Assembly: GCF_905147045.1 (NCBI RefSeq)
Contig: NC_065914.1
Location: 124,001 to 188,000 of the forward strand
Source of the DNA: Nymphalis io
Lineage: Eukaryota > Arthropoda > Insecta > Lepidoptera > Nymphalidae
Direction of reading: 5' to 3'
Length of the DNA: 64,000 nt
Shown: in pieces, positions 54,124-64,000 of the stretch
How the letters are laid out: each line of letters starts with the position of its first letter
Numbering within the stretch: position 1 is the stretch's first letter
The notes under the pieces: generated by a model
Databases searched by the model: none
What the model was told of the DNA's origin: nothing
What the model saw: the letters and a program-made list of their open reading frames with translations, nothing else
Translations under genes and position numbers: made by a program

Positions 54124-54522
54124 AAGGAACTCGGGCAGGAAGAACAGAAGGAAGAAGAACAAAGTATCGCCAGCGAAGGACGTCCTAACAACAGCATGGC
54201 AGAGTTCATCACAAGAAGTACCGGAACTGTTGAATAATCAATCGTCGATACCAAAGATCTGTGACGAGAAAATCGGAAAGAACGTCAACGATTTGAAATC
54301 GGAAGACGATTTTAAGAAGACGAAGAGGAAACCGACCAATGATGATGAGGATGCAACGAGAAGTGGGACAAAGTTTGCCGATAGAGTGTACGCCGTCATC
54401 GATAAGTTGGAGAAGGTCAGGATAAAGGACGATATGTATTTAGCTGGTGATTTCAATTCCGAGGACTTGGAGAGTGACTTTTTCTACAGCTCTGATGATA
54501 TGGAAGACTTCTACGATGATAC
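54124..54522 (+). CDS. GTPBP2: GTPBP2-like second exon (acidic, low similarity)
   Basis: Acceptor CTGCAG, donor GTAAGT. In the frame that stays open it encodes RNSGRKNRRKKNKVSPAKDV (basic), then SQEVPELLNNQSSIPK, a Lys/Asp-rich middle (KTKRKPTNDDEDATRSG), FADRVYAVIDKLEKVRIKDD and an acidic end (EDLESDFFYSSDDMEDF). The last two bases plus the first base of 56735 make Thr, so it splices in frame to the next exon. The region is not conserved enough to place on vertebrate GTPBP2. Assignment rests on position and phase. Confidence 0.55.
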
Positions 54523-54590
54523 GTAAGTGATGTTTTTTGTTAATTAAAAAAAAGTATTATAATTTATATGTTGTAAAGTAGTAAAGTAAA

Positions 54591-54886
54591 GTAACAGCCT
54601 GTGTATGTCCCACTGCTGGGCTAAGATCTCCTCTCCTTTTTTGAAGAGAAGGTATGGAGCTTGTTCCACCACGCTGCTCCAATGCGGGTTGGTGGAATAC
54701 ACATGTGGTAAAATTTCAGTGAAATTAGACACATGCAGGTTTCCTCACGATGTTTTCCTTCACCGTAAAGCACGAGATGAATTATAATGACAAATTAAGC
54801 ACATGAAAATTCAGTGGTGCTTGCCCGGGCTTGAACCCACGATCATCGTTCAAGATTCACGCGTTCTTACCACTAGACCATCTCAT
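54591..54886 (-). repeat. SINE-M in intron
   Basis: Starts 'gtaacagcctgtgtatgtcc', ends with the complement of the tRNA-like head ('ttcttaccactagaccatct'). Duplicated at 62246-62541. Confidence 0.87.
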
Positions 54887-55039
54887 CTCTTATGTGTTGT
54901 AATTTTGGGTAATTATACGTTTTTTCTTAAGGCTTTGCTTGCTTTCCACGGTATGGAAGAGCAAGAAACAATAACATATCTATTCGCTTCACCCGGGATT
55001 TCAATCAAGGCTTTATATTTAAGCTCATTAACTAACATC

Positions 55040-56688
55040 TAGATTAAAAGAGTCAATTAGTTTCAGAGATGTAGAATTAGGATTACAGTGTTAATGTACC
55101 AGAAGACCATAAACAGTGAGTCGGTCTCACCGAACGATTAGATTAAGAGAGTCAATTAGTTTCAGTTAGGATTACAGTGTTAATGTACCAGGAGATCATA
55201 AACAGTGAGTCGGTCTCACCCAACGATTAGATTAAAAGAGTCAATTAGTTTCAGTTAAGATTACAGTGTTAATGTACCAGGAGATCATAAACAGTGAGTC
55301 GGTCTCGCCGAACGATTAGATTAAAAGAGTCAATTAGTTTCAGTTAGGATTACAGTGTTAATGTATCAGGAGATCGTAAACAGTGAGTCGGTCTCACCGA
55401 ACGATTAGATTAAAAGAGTCAATTAGTTTCAGTTAGGATTACAGTGTTAATGTACCAGGAGATCATAAACAGTGAGTCGGTCTCACCGAACGATTAGATT
55501 AAAAGAGTTAATTTTGACGAGACGTTGGGCACGGTTAGTAGATACTTGCCTTTTCACGCCGAAGGTTGTGGGTTCGATTCCCACCAAGGACAGACATTTG
55601 TGTGCATGAACATATCTGTTTGTCCTGAGCTGGGTGTAATTTTCTGTATAAGTATGTATTTACAAAAGAAAAGTAGTATATGTAGTATATCAGTTGTCAG
55701 GTTTCCATAGCACGAGTTTTGTACAAGCTTAATTTGGGATTAGATGGCCGTGTGTGAAAAATGTCCCAGGATATTATTATTATTAGTTTCAAAGATTTAG
55801 AATTAGGATTACGTTGTTAATGTACCAGGAGAACATAAACAGTGAGTCGGTCTCACCGAACGATTAGATTAAAAAAGTCAATTAGTTTCAGTTAGGATTA
55901 CAGTGTTAATGTACCAGGAGTGCATAAACAGTGAGTCGGTCTCACCGAACGATTAGGTTAAAAGAATCAATTAGTTTCAGTTAGGATTAGAGTGTTAATG
56001 TACCAGGAGATCATAAACAGTGAGTCGGTCTCACCGAACGATTAGATTAAAAGAGTTAATTTTGACAAGACGTTTGGCGCGGTTGGTAGATACTTGCCTT
56101 TTCACGCCGAAGGTTGTGGGTTCGATTCCCACCCAGGACAGACATTTGTGTGCATGAACATGTCTGTTTGTCCTGAGTCTGGGTGTAATTTTCTGTATAA
56201 GTAAGTATTTACAAAAGAAAAGTGGTATATGTAGTATATCAGTTGTCTGGTTTCCATAGCACGAGTTTTGTACAAGCTTAATTTGGGATCAGATGGCCGT
56301 GTGTGAAAAATGTCCCAGGATATTATTATTATTAGTTTCAAAGATTTAGAATTAGGATTACGATGTTAATGTACCAGGAGATCATAAACAGTGAGTCGGT
56401 CTCACCGAACGATTAGATTAAAAGAGTCAATTAGTTTCAGTTAGGATGACAGTGTTAATGTACCAGGAGATCATAAACAGTGAGACGGTCTCACCGAACG
56501 ATTAGATTAAAAGAGTCAATTAGTTTCAGATAGGATTACAGTGTTAATGTACCAGGAGATCATAAACAGTGAATCGGTCTCACCGAACGATTAGATTAAA
56601 AGAGTCAATTAGTTTCAGTTAGGATTACAGTGTTAATGTACCAGGAGATCATAAACAGTGAGTCCGTCTCACCGAACGCGGATGGCAT
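55040..56688 (+). repeat. 89-bp satellite array with SINE-A units 6 and 7
   Basis: Units in the orientation 'gattagattaaaagagtcaa' ... 'ggagatcataaacagtgagt' ... 'cggtctcaccgaac'. SINE-A at 55520-55790 and 56063-56337 (+), 543 bp apart, that is one SINE plus three satellite units. The array stops at 'ctcaccgaac' immediately before DNA that leads into GTPBP2 exon 3. Confidence 0.9.
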
Positions 56689-56734
56689 TAATCGAAATAA
56701 GATCAATGTTAAATATATTCGATTTGGCCCTCAG

Positions 56735-56867
56735 AACATCCGACGCCGACGATTCCGGCGACGAGTGCTACGGGAGTCTACCCCCGGAGCCTCGTTTCGG
56801 GAACGTCGAGTACAAACTGCAGCTGGTCTCGCCGTGCGAGCGACGCTTCCAGCACCTGGTGACGCAA
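56735..56867 (+). CDS. GTPBP2: GTPBP2-like exon (N-terminal conserved block)
   Basis: Acceptor CCCTCAG, donor GTGAAT. It encodes (T)TSDADDSGDECYGSLPPEPR, then FGNVEYKLQLVSPCERRFQH and LVTQ. The family block is GNIEYKLKLVNPSQYRFEHLVTQMKWRL, an excellent match. It splices in frame from exon 2. The satellite array ends only about 45 bp upstream, so the intron has been almost filled with satellite. Confidence 0.85.
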
Positions 56868-56944
56868 GTGAATAATAAATAATATTAAATATATAACATT
56901 ATATATAACTTAGGTAGCTAACTGGGTAGGTATCACCCACTCAC

Positions 56945-57260
56945 AAGCTTAGCTTCACAAGCCTTTATTTAAACCCGAAGTGTTTCTGGGTGAACTCTTA
57001 TGTATGACCTTAAAACGAGTTCCATACTATTGGTAATGGTAATAGTATTGTCTATAGCTACGCCAACCACCCTTGCTAGATACTTGCCTTTCACGCCAAA
57101 GGTTGCGGGTTCGGTTCCCACTCAGGACAGACAATTGTGTGCATTAACATGTCTGTTTTTCCTGAGTCTGTGTGTAATTGTCTATACAACAGTATATCAG
57201 TTGTCTGGTTGCCATAGTACAAGCTCTGCTTAGTTTCGGATCAGATATATATATATAGTT
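56945..57260 (+). repeat. SINE-A and flank, duplicate of 535-833
   Basis: Same truncated SINE (57036-57250) and the same flank ('cttcacaagcctttatttaa'), with the long TA tract of 830-1002 reduced to a few units. Confidence 0.85.
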
Positions 57261-57291
57261 GAACGCAAATCACAGTAGTGTCGGCCAGCAG

Positions 57292-57387
57292 GGTGGCCGT
57301 GTTCCCGGTGAGCTGCGTGCGCGGCGCCGGCCCAACGCGCTGCACGCGTGCCTGCTGGCGCACCGCGACCTGCAGCGCCCCGAGGAC
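57292..57387 (+). pseudogene. GTPBP2: GTPBP2 exon, frameshifted (duplicate of 1032-1137)
   Basis: Splice sites kept, but one base is missing after 'ggcgccggcc' (near 57331) and further bases are missing or changed in the 'ctgctggcgcaccgcgacct' region. The frame is lost after VSCVRGAG. It sits directly after the N-terminal exon at 56735, with the P-loop and G-domain exons missing between. Confidence 0.85.
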
Positions 57388-57467
57388 GTGAGTGAACCAT
57401 ATGTTGCGCAGTTGACTAATATCCTTTTTATTAAATTATAAATGTTATAATTTATGTCACTTTACAG

Positions 57468-57582
57468 GAGGCGTGCGAGTTTCAAGTAGACGAAATTTTC
57501 CACGTAGGGGACTCGACAGGGCCCATTGTGGGAGGACTGCTCGCACGAGGGCGACTCTACGAGGGCGACGAACTTATCATAG
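57468..57582 (+). pseudogene. GTPBP2: GTPBP2 exon (duplicate of 1218-1332)
   Basis: Encodes EACEFQVDEIFHVGDSTGPI, then GGLLARGRLYEGDELIIG; open frame and intact splice sites. It belongs to a broken copy. It has the LINE in its intron at the same base as 1340. Confidence 0.85.
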
Positions 57583-57583
57583 G

Positions 57584-60500
57584 TGCGTTTTTTTTTTTTT
57601 TTATATTCGCCGGGAGGGCAAATGACTCTACTCCACCTGATGGTAAGTGTTAGTAGAGTCCAAACGCGACGACGGCCAGTACAGACGGGAAAAACGTTCT
57701 GCACTAGCCGCCTTCGCCTTGCCGGCCCGCAAGATGCCTCTTCACAACTCGTTTGAAGGAACCCGGGTTGTAAGAGGAGGGGAACACGTGAGCTGGTAAG
57801 GAATTCCATTTTTTGGAAGTGCGACAAAGAAAGGAGTTGCCAAATTTCTTTGTTCGCGATGGAATTGATGTCACAGTTAGGCGGTGACATCGAGAACCAG
57901 CTCGCGTGTACTTAAGAAGGAAGGGGGAAGCAGGAATTAGAGAGAATAATTCCTGAGAGCACTCGCCGTGATACAGTCGATAGAAAGCGCTCAGTGCTGC
58001 TATCTCACGACGCAATTGTAAAGGTTCAAGGGTGTTTGTGACCTTTACGTCGCCAATAATGCGTACGGCACGTCGCTGCAACCGGTCCAAGGCCTCAAGT
58101 AGGTACTTAGCGGAGCCATCCCAAAGGTGCGAGCAATATTCCACGCAAGACCGTACCTGTGTTTTGTACAGCAGGCACAGTTGTTATGGCGTGAAAAAGC
58201 GCCGCACCTTGTTCAGAACTCCGAGTTTCCGTGAAGCTGTTTTTATAACAGCCTCGATGTAATCCCTTGGACTAAGGTCGCAGCGGTCGTCAATCCCCAG
58301 CATGGCGATTTTGCTTTGCATCACCAGCGGAGTACCATAGAGGGAGGGAAGAGGGGAAAATGTTGACTTTTTCGCCGTGAGAGCGCATACCTGTGTTTTC
58401 TTGGCATTAAACTCAACAAGATTATCAGAGCCCCATTTGGCGATGAGCTCTAACGTCCTATCGAGTTCAATGACAAGATCCTTCCGCCTCTCCTCAATTT
58501 CCGCTCGCCCAGCCACTGCGCGTCCGTGGTATCCACCATGCACTGTACTATAATAATAATAGCAATGTATGTTACATTGCTATGCAGACGGTAGTACCAA
58601 TTCCCAAGAGAGAGCATATCATTGATATGCAAAAGAAAGAGTGTGGGAGATAGCACAGATCCCTGGGGGACCCCAGCATTCACTACATAGAATTGTGAAG
58701 CGCAACCATCAACTAAAACACAAAGGCTACGCTTGTGTAGGAAGCTGGCAATCCAGGGGCATAGCTGAGCAGGCAGACCATATGCCGGCAGCTTGGAGAG
58801 AAGACTTCTGTGCCAGACCCTGTCGAAAGCCTTGGAGATATCGAGGCAACCAACGATTCTCCATGCTTGTCGATAGATTCACCCCAGAGGTGCGTTACGT
58901 ACGCTAGAAGATCACCTGTGGACCGTTTTGGTCGAAACCCGTATTGACGATCATTAATTAAAGAGTGATCTTCTAGGTAATGGATCAGTTGGTTGTTTAA
59001 AATCCGTTCAATCACCTTACAAAGTACTGAGGTGATAGCTATTGGCCGATAATTTGCCGGGTCAGACCGATCCCCTTTTTTGGGAACCGCTTGCACATTA
59101 GCTCTTCTCCAAGCCTCCGGCACACTTCCCGAAGAGAGAGAAAGTTGGAACAGGCGCGTTAACACAGGAGACAGCTCCGCTGCGCACTTCTTCAGCACTA
59201 TGGCTGGTATTCCATCGGGACCGCTAGCTTTCCGTACATCAAGTGATTGCAGCTCCGCACGCACATCACGTTGCCTGATTTTAATGTCAGGCATCGTATG
59301 GCCACATGCAGGTATTGTAGGTGGCAGTGCACTACAATCATCGATGACGGAATTGTCGGCAAAGAGTTTAGCCAGGAGATCAGCTTGCTCTTGCGGACTG
59401 TGAGCTAGCGATCCGTCCGGATTTCTGAGCGGTGGCAGCGAAGGTTGGCAGAAATTGTTTTGCACAGACTTGGTCAGACGCCAGAAGCTACGGGAGCCCC
59501 TAGGATGCGAAACGAGGTCATGACCAATCTGTACAATGCGCTGTGCATCCGCTCTCGTGTATGCCTTTCTACAGGACTTGGAAGTTTTATTATAGTTTGC
59601 TTTCAGTGAGTCAATGTTAGATGCCCCGCTAATGCAGCCGTTGATCCACTTGCGATATGCCGCCTGCTTAGATGATACAGCATCGGCACATTCACGAGTG
59701 AACCAACGGTTACGCGTACTCCTACTGACGAGATTTGAGCTAGGAATGTAGTATTCCATTCCCAGCATGATCTCGCCAGCAACAGCAGCGGCACTAGCCG
59801 TCGGGTCATTCCCACTGAAGCAACGTTCCTTCCTAGGGACCGACGCATAGTAATCGCGCATACCGTCCCAATCCGCCGACTTATAGTGCCAAACGCGACG
59901 TTTGTATACCGCTAGTGGCGGCAGCTTGGCCTGTGGCACTCTGGTAGAAATAAGGCTGTGATCCGAAGAGCCAAGAGGAGCCTGAACCACAACCTGATAT
60001 TCCACCGGGTGAGAAGTCAGCAGAAGGTCCAGTAGAGAAGGTGCTTGCCCATCAATGTCTGGGATCCTGGTGGGTGATCAACCAGATGGGTCAAGTCATG
60101 TGTGAGAGCAAAAGCATGAGCAGTCCTTCCAGCATGGTCAGTTTTGAGGGATTTCAACCAGGATTCGTGGTGAGCATTAAAATCCCCCAAAAACACCAAT
60201 TCCGCGTTAGGAAATTGCTCTTGCGCAGCATCTGCCACCCGACTAAGATGGTCAAATAATCGGCTTGTCTCCAAGTCACCATTGTGGGATCTGTAGAGGC
60301 ACACGTGGACTCGGCTCTGACGAACCAGGTCCACACGCACCACCAACATGGAGAAGGAGGGGTCCTCCAAGCAGCGCAGTCGGTGACAGCAAACATCCGT
60401 CCTGACGAACAAGCATACTGCGGCTTTCGCTTTGAAGGATTCTTCAAGCGTGTAGCCGGGATAATTAAGGTAGCTGGTATCGGCAGGACGGAGTATTTGT

Positions 60501-60778
60501 GTCTCCGTGAGAAACAACATTGCTGGCCGTGCTGTCTCGAGATGGTGGTGGACAGTGTTGAGGTTAGCGTGGAGTCCTCGGATGTTAGAGAACTCGACCT
60601 CAAACAGCGTGGGTATGGTGGGGGTGTGCACCGCTGAACGACCGTTATTTCTTATTTGCGCTACCATTGGAAAAATTAGGAAAAGAGACGTGAGGCGAGC
60701 GACGTATTGCCACGATAGGGATGGGCAAAGTATGGAGGCGTGTTTTCCCAAATGTTTGCCAAAAAGGAAAATATACTG
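57584..60778 (-). mobile_element. LINE copy 4, duplicate of copy 1, 5' end cut
   Basis: Body from 57590, after the same TGCGTT site. It ends abruptly at 60778, where segmental duplication unit 2 starts, so the right TSD and the leader hairpin are missing. Same insertion site as copy 1, hence one insertion followed by duplication. Confidence 0.9.
57704..60660 (-). pseudogene. Endonuclease-RT of LINE copy 4, broken
   Basis: Endonuclease (60017-60660 region: NIRGLHANLN, LTETQI, FLGDFNAHH) with a 1-bp loss near 60075. RT in 58713-60005 (KASGPDGIPAIV, VPKKGDRSDPANYRPIAI, GFRPKRSTGD) is shifted by a 4-bp deletion near 58845, just at SLDISKAFD. A small insertion with an inverted 'gcaatgtatgttacattgc' lies near 58555-58600, next to the ADD box. 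The extra base of copies 1 and 2 near the LLH/NDM junction is absent here, although copy 1 is its duplicate. Confidence 0.83.
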
Positions 60779-60835
60779 ATCGCACGCGGATTATACATAT
60801 TTCTTCCATTTGTTTAATATTTAAATTTCATTATT

Positions 60836-61106
60836 GACGGGCCGGTTGGCGTGGTTGGTAGACACTTACCTTTCACGCCGAAGGTTGTTGGTTCGATTCC
60901 CACCAGGACAGATATTCGTGTGCATGAACATGTCTGTTTGTCCCTAGTCTGGGTGTAATTATCTATATAAGTGTGTATTTACAAAAGAAAAGTAGTATAT
61001 GTAGTATATCAGTTGTCTGATTTCCGTAGTACGAGCTCTGCTTAGTTTGGGATCAGATGGCCGTGTGTGAATAATGTCCCAGGATATTATTATTATTCGA
61101 ACAATA
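60836..61106 (+). repeat. SINE-A, duplicate of 53188-53445
   Basis: Same head, body and tail, with a handful of substitutions. Confidence 0.87.
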
Positions 61107-61133
61107 ATGGGTAATCTAATTTTTCAGACAAAA

Positions 61134-61251
61134 ATGGACTCGTTCTTCAGCCTCTTCGATCCGTCAGATGGCAATACGAACTGACAGAATAATAAGAAAA
61201 AACATAAAAACGATCAAGAGAACGGCAGGAAGAACCCAGACGCACCCAAGG
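61134..61251 (+). pseudogene. GTPBP2: GTPBP2 exon 1 duplicate with premature stop
   Basis: Same as 53481-53598, but codon 17 is TGA (61182-61184) where the other copy has AGA. The product would be MDSFFSLFDPSDGNTN only. Donor GTATGT kept. Confidence 0.8.
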
Positions 61252-61778
61252 GTATGTACAAACCTTTGTATATATGTAATAAGTTTATTTATTGAAATAA
61301 AAACTAAACTCGTTGCTCTGTTAAGCGAAATTTATTCTTTTTTATATCATATCACAAATTACTTCTGCAAACAAAGTATGAGTACAAATTATAATTATTT
61401 ACTAACCCGTAAAAAGAAACAACATTAAAAGCTATTGCTTCAAATATTTTTTTACAATCTGAATTGTTTCTTTTTTTAAAAAAACGTCGTTAACTTTTTA
61501 TTATATTAAGCCAGTGTGAATTTCTCTAATTATAGAATGACACATGACATAATGCAAAGTGTTGCCACAATAGATAATACTTGGACGTATTAAGTCGAAG
61601 TTAATGCACGTGCAATTTAAATTTAATGAAGAGCCCAAAGAGCTTCATTTACATATATATAACATACTGGCATATAAACGCACAGCCCAAGCTACTGCGA
61701 CATGAAAATTTGCATACGGGTTCCTTTTACGCAATAGGTTAGCACTTAGGAAGGATTTTTGAAAATTTAACCCTTCAG

Positions 61779-62177
61779 AAGGAACTCGGGCAGGAAGAAC
61801 AGAAGGAAGAAGAACAAAGTATCGCCGGCGAAGGACGTCCTAACGACAGCATGGCAGAGTTCATCACAAGAAGTACCGGAACCGTTGAATAATCAATCGT
61901 CGATACCAAAGGTCTGTGACGAGAAAATCGGAAAGAACGTCAACGATTTGAAGTCGGAAGACGATTTTAAGAAGACGAAGAGGAAACCGACCAATGATGA
62001 TGAGGATGCAACGAGAAGTGGGACAAAGTTTGCCGATAGAGTGTACGCCGTCATCGATAAGTTGGAGAAGGTCAGGATAAAGGACGATATGTATTTAGCT
62101 GGTGATTTAAATTCCGAGGACTTGGAGAGTGACTTTTTCTACAGCTCTGATGATATGGAAGACTTCTGCGATGATAC
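61779..62177 (+). pseudogene. GTPBP2: GTPBP2 exon 2 duplicate
   Basis: 399 bp, as in 54124-54522; splice sites kept (CTTCAG, GTAAGT) and the same open frame with a few substitutions (for example Phe to Leu and Tyr to Cys near the acidic end). Called pseudogene because exon 1 of this copy has a stop. Confidence 0.65.
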
Positions 62178-62245
62178 GTAAGTGATGTTTTTTGTTAATT
62201 AAAAAAAAGTATTATAATTTATGTGTTGTAAAGTAGTAAAGTAAA

Positions 62246-62541
62246 GTAACAGCCTGTGTATGTCCCACTGCTGGGCTAAGATCTCCTCTCCCTTTTTGAA
62301 GAGAAGGTATGGAGCTTGTTCCACCACGCTGCTCCAATGCGGGTTGGTGGAATACACATATGGCAAAATTTTAGTGAAATTAGACACATGCAGGTTTCCT
62401 CACGATGTTTTCCTTCACCGTAAAGCACGAGATGAATTATAATGACAAATTAAGCACATGAAAATTCAGTGGTGCTTGCCCGGGCTTGAACCCACGATCA
62501 TCGTTCAAGATTCACGCGTTCTTACCACTAGACCATCTCAT
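62246..62541 (-). repeat. SINE-M, duplicate of 54591-54886
   Basis: Same insertion, same truncation points, a few substitutions. Confidence 0.87.
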
Positions 62542-62699
62542 CTCTTATGTGTTGTAATTTTGGGTAATTATACGTTTTTTCTTAAGGCTTTGCTTGCTTT
62601 CCACGGTATGGAAGAGCAAGAAACAATAACATATCTATTTGCTTCACCCGGAATTTCAATCAAGGCTTTATATTTAAGCTCATTAACTAACATCTAGAC

Positions 62700-64000
62700 T
62701 AAAAGAGTCAATTAGTTTCAGAGATGTAGAATTAGGATTACAGTGTTAATGTACCAGGAAATCATAAACAGTGAGTCGGTCTCACCGAACGATTACATTA
62801 AAAGAGTCAATTAGTTTCAGTTAGGATTACAATGTTAATGTACAAGGAGATCATAAACAGTGAGTCGGTCTCACCGAACGATTAGATTAAAAGAGTCAAT
62901 TAGTTTCAGTTAGGATTACAGTGTTAATGTACCAGGAGATCATAAACAGTGAGTCGGTCTCAACGAATGATTAGATTAAAAGAGTCAATTAGTTTCAGTT
63001 AGGATTACAGTGTTAATGTACCAGGAGATCATAAACAGTGAGTCGGTCTCACCAAACGATTAGGTTAAAATAGTCAATTAGTTTCAGTGAGGATTAGAGT
63101 GTTAATGTACCAGGAGATCATAAACAGTGAGTCGGTCTCACCGAACGATTAGATTAAAAGAGTTAATTTTGACAAGACGTTTGGCGCGGTTGGTAGATAC
63201 TTGCCTTTTCACGCCGAAGGTTGTTGGTTCGATTCCCACCCAGGACAGACATTTGTGTGCATGAACATGTCTGTTTGTCCTGAGTCTGGGTGTAATTTTC
63301 TGTATAAGTATGTATTTACAAAAGAAAAGTAGTATATGTAGTATATCAGTTGTCTGGTTTCCATAGCACGAGTTTTGTACAAGCTTAATTTGGGATCAGA
63401 TGGCCGTGTGTGAAAAATGTCCCAGGATATTATTATTATTAGTTTCAAAGATTTAGAATTAGGATTACGTTGTAATGTACCAGGAGAACATAAACAGTGA
63501 GACGTTTTTAACCGAACGATTAGATTAAAAGAGTCAATTAGTTTCAGTAAGAATTACAGTGTTAATGTACCAGGAGATCATAAAAAGTGAGTCGGTCTCA
63601 CCGAACGATTAGATTAAAAGAGTCAATTAGGATGACAGTGTTAATTTACCAGGAGATCATAAACAGTGGGACGGTCTCACCGAACGATTAGATTAAAAGA
63701 GTCAATTAGTTTCAGTTAGGATTACAGTGTTAATGTACCAGGAGATCATAAACAGTGAGTCGGTCTCACCGAACGATTAGATTAAAAGAGTCAATTAGTT
63801 TCAGTTAGGATTACAGTGTTAATGTACCAGGAGATCATAAACAGTGAGTCGGTCTCACCCAACGATTAGATTAAAAGAGTTAATTTTGACAAGACGTTGG
63901 GCGCGGTTAGTAGATACTTACCTTTTCACGCCGAAGGTTGTGGGTTCGATTCCCACCCAGGACAGACATTTGTGTTCATGAACATATCTGTTTGTCCTGA
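62700..64000 (+). repeat. 89-bp satellite array with SINE-A units 8 and 9
   Basis: Satellite 62700-63171 and 63446-63886. SINE-A at 63172-63445 and from 63887 to the window end, 715 bp apart (one SINE plus about five satellite units). Some units are shortened (for example near 63625, where 'ttagtttcag' is missing). Confidence 0.9.

Larger units (their letters stand above)
53131..56690 (+). repeat. Segmental duplication unit 1 (pair of 60779-64000)
   Basis: From 'cgcggattatacatatttct' onward this block and 60779-64000 match closely: SINE-A, GTPBP2 exons 1 and 2, SINE-M, then the satellite/SINE array, where the copies differ in unit order. Unit 2 is cut by the window end. Confidence 0.9.
60779..64000 (+). 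repeat. Segmental duplication unit 2, cut by window end
   Basis: Pair of 53131-56690. Begins directly against LINE copy 4. Confidence 0.9.

Noticed and set aside
54887..55042. Short frame GMEEQETITYLFASPG... after the SINE-M as another GTPBP2 exon
   Set aside because: A possible acceptor precedes it, but there is no donor, no match to the family, and exons 2 and 3 already join in phase without it. Its presence in both duplicates proves nothing because the whole block is duplicated.
56060..56130. tRNA gene at the 'ggttggtagatacttgcc ... ggttcgattcccacc' segments
   Set aside because: A and B boxes are present, but no full acceptor stem or cloverleaf; always followed by the SINE body.

Overview
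This window is eukaryotic and almost certainly lepidopteran (moth or butterfly). It carries intron-split host exons with canonical GT/AG sites, several tRNA-derived SINE families of the type scattered through butterfly genomes, R4/Dong-like, RTE-like and Jockey/CR1-like LINEs, one Ty3/Gypsy element and an 89-bp satellite. There is no prokaryotic gene organisation, and most open frames are transposon relics. All family assignments are by eye.

The only host gene recognised with confidence is GTPBP2-like, a translational-GTPase relative, and it is present as scattered blocks. Positions 1-7492 (+) hold eight exons for the C-terminal half up to the stop. 29.8-30.4 kb holds a rearranged exon pair. 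34.7-35.5 kb holds the P-loop exon and the exon after it. 53.5-56.9 kb holds the N-terminal exons. 57.3-57.6 kb holds two decayed C-terminal-half exons. 61.1-62.2 kb repeats the N-terminal exons, with a stop codon in the first. The three main + strand blocks lie in reverse order to the protein. This means several degenerate copies, heavy rearrangement or misassembly; a W-chromosome-like or otherwise low-recombination region would fit. A second, unidentified host exon lies on the minus strand at 29.2-29.5 kb.

Layout: 1-7.5 kb, GTPBP2 C-terminal half with a 3.7-kb LINE in an intron. 7.5-8.4 kb, a repeat copied at 47.8-48.7 kb. 8.6-16.1 kb and 22.7-29.1 kb, the arms of a very large inverted repeat of AT-rich non-coding DNA. 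The left arm carries an RTE LINE (itself hit by two SINEs); the right arm carries a well-preserved LINE fragment. The middle (16.1-22.7 kb) is satellite with embedded SINEs and another LINE. 29.2-36.3 kb, host fragments and an R4/Dong-like LINE. 36.3-40.8 kb and 48.7-50.7 kb, inverted copies of a second RTE-like LINE, the first split by a nested RTE. They flank a third arm copy (41.0-47.8 kb) that holds a Gypsy element. 50.7-53.1 kb, SINE and LINE debris. 53.1-56.7 kb and 60.8-64.0 kb, a direct segmental duplication (N-terminal exons plus SINE/satellite array). 56.9-60.8 kb, a duplicate of 0.5-4.5 kb.

The window is informative because related copies act as each other's empty sites. Exact insertion points and target-site duplications can be read for the intronic LINE, the RTEs, the Gypsy element, several SINEs and an RTE deletion derivative. 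The least expected signals are a composite SINE plus 89-bp satellite repeat, a structured 5' leader shared by two different LINE families, and the scrambled GTPBP2 blocks.
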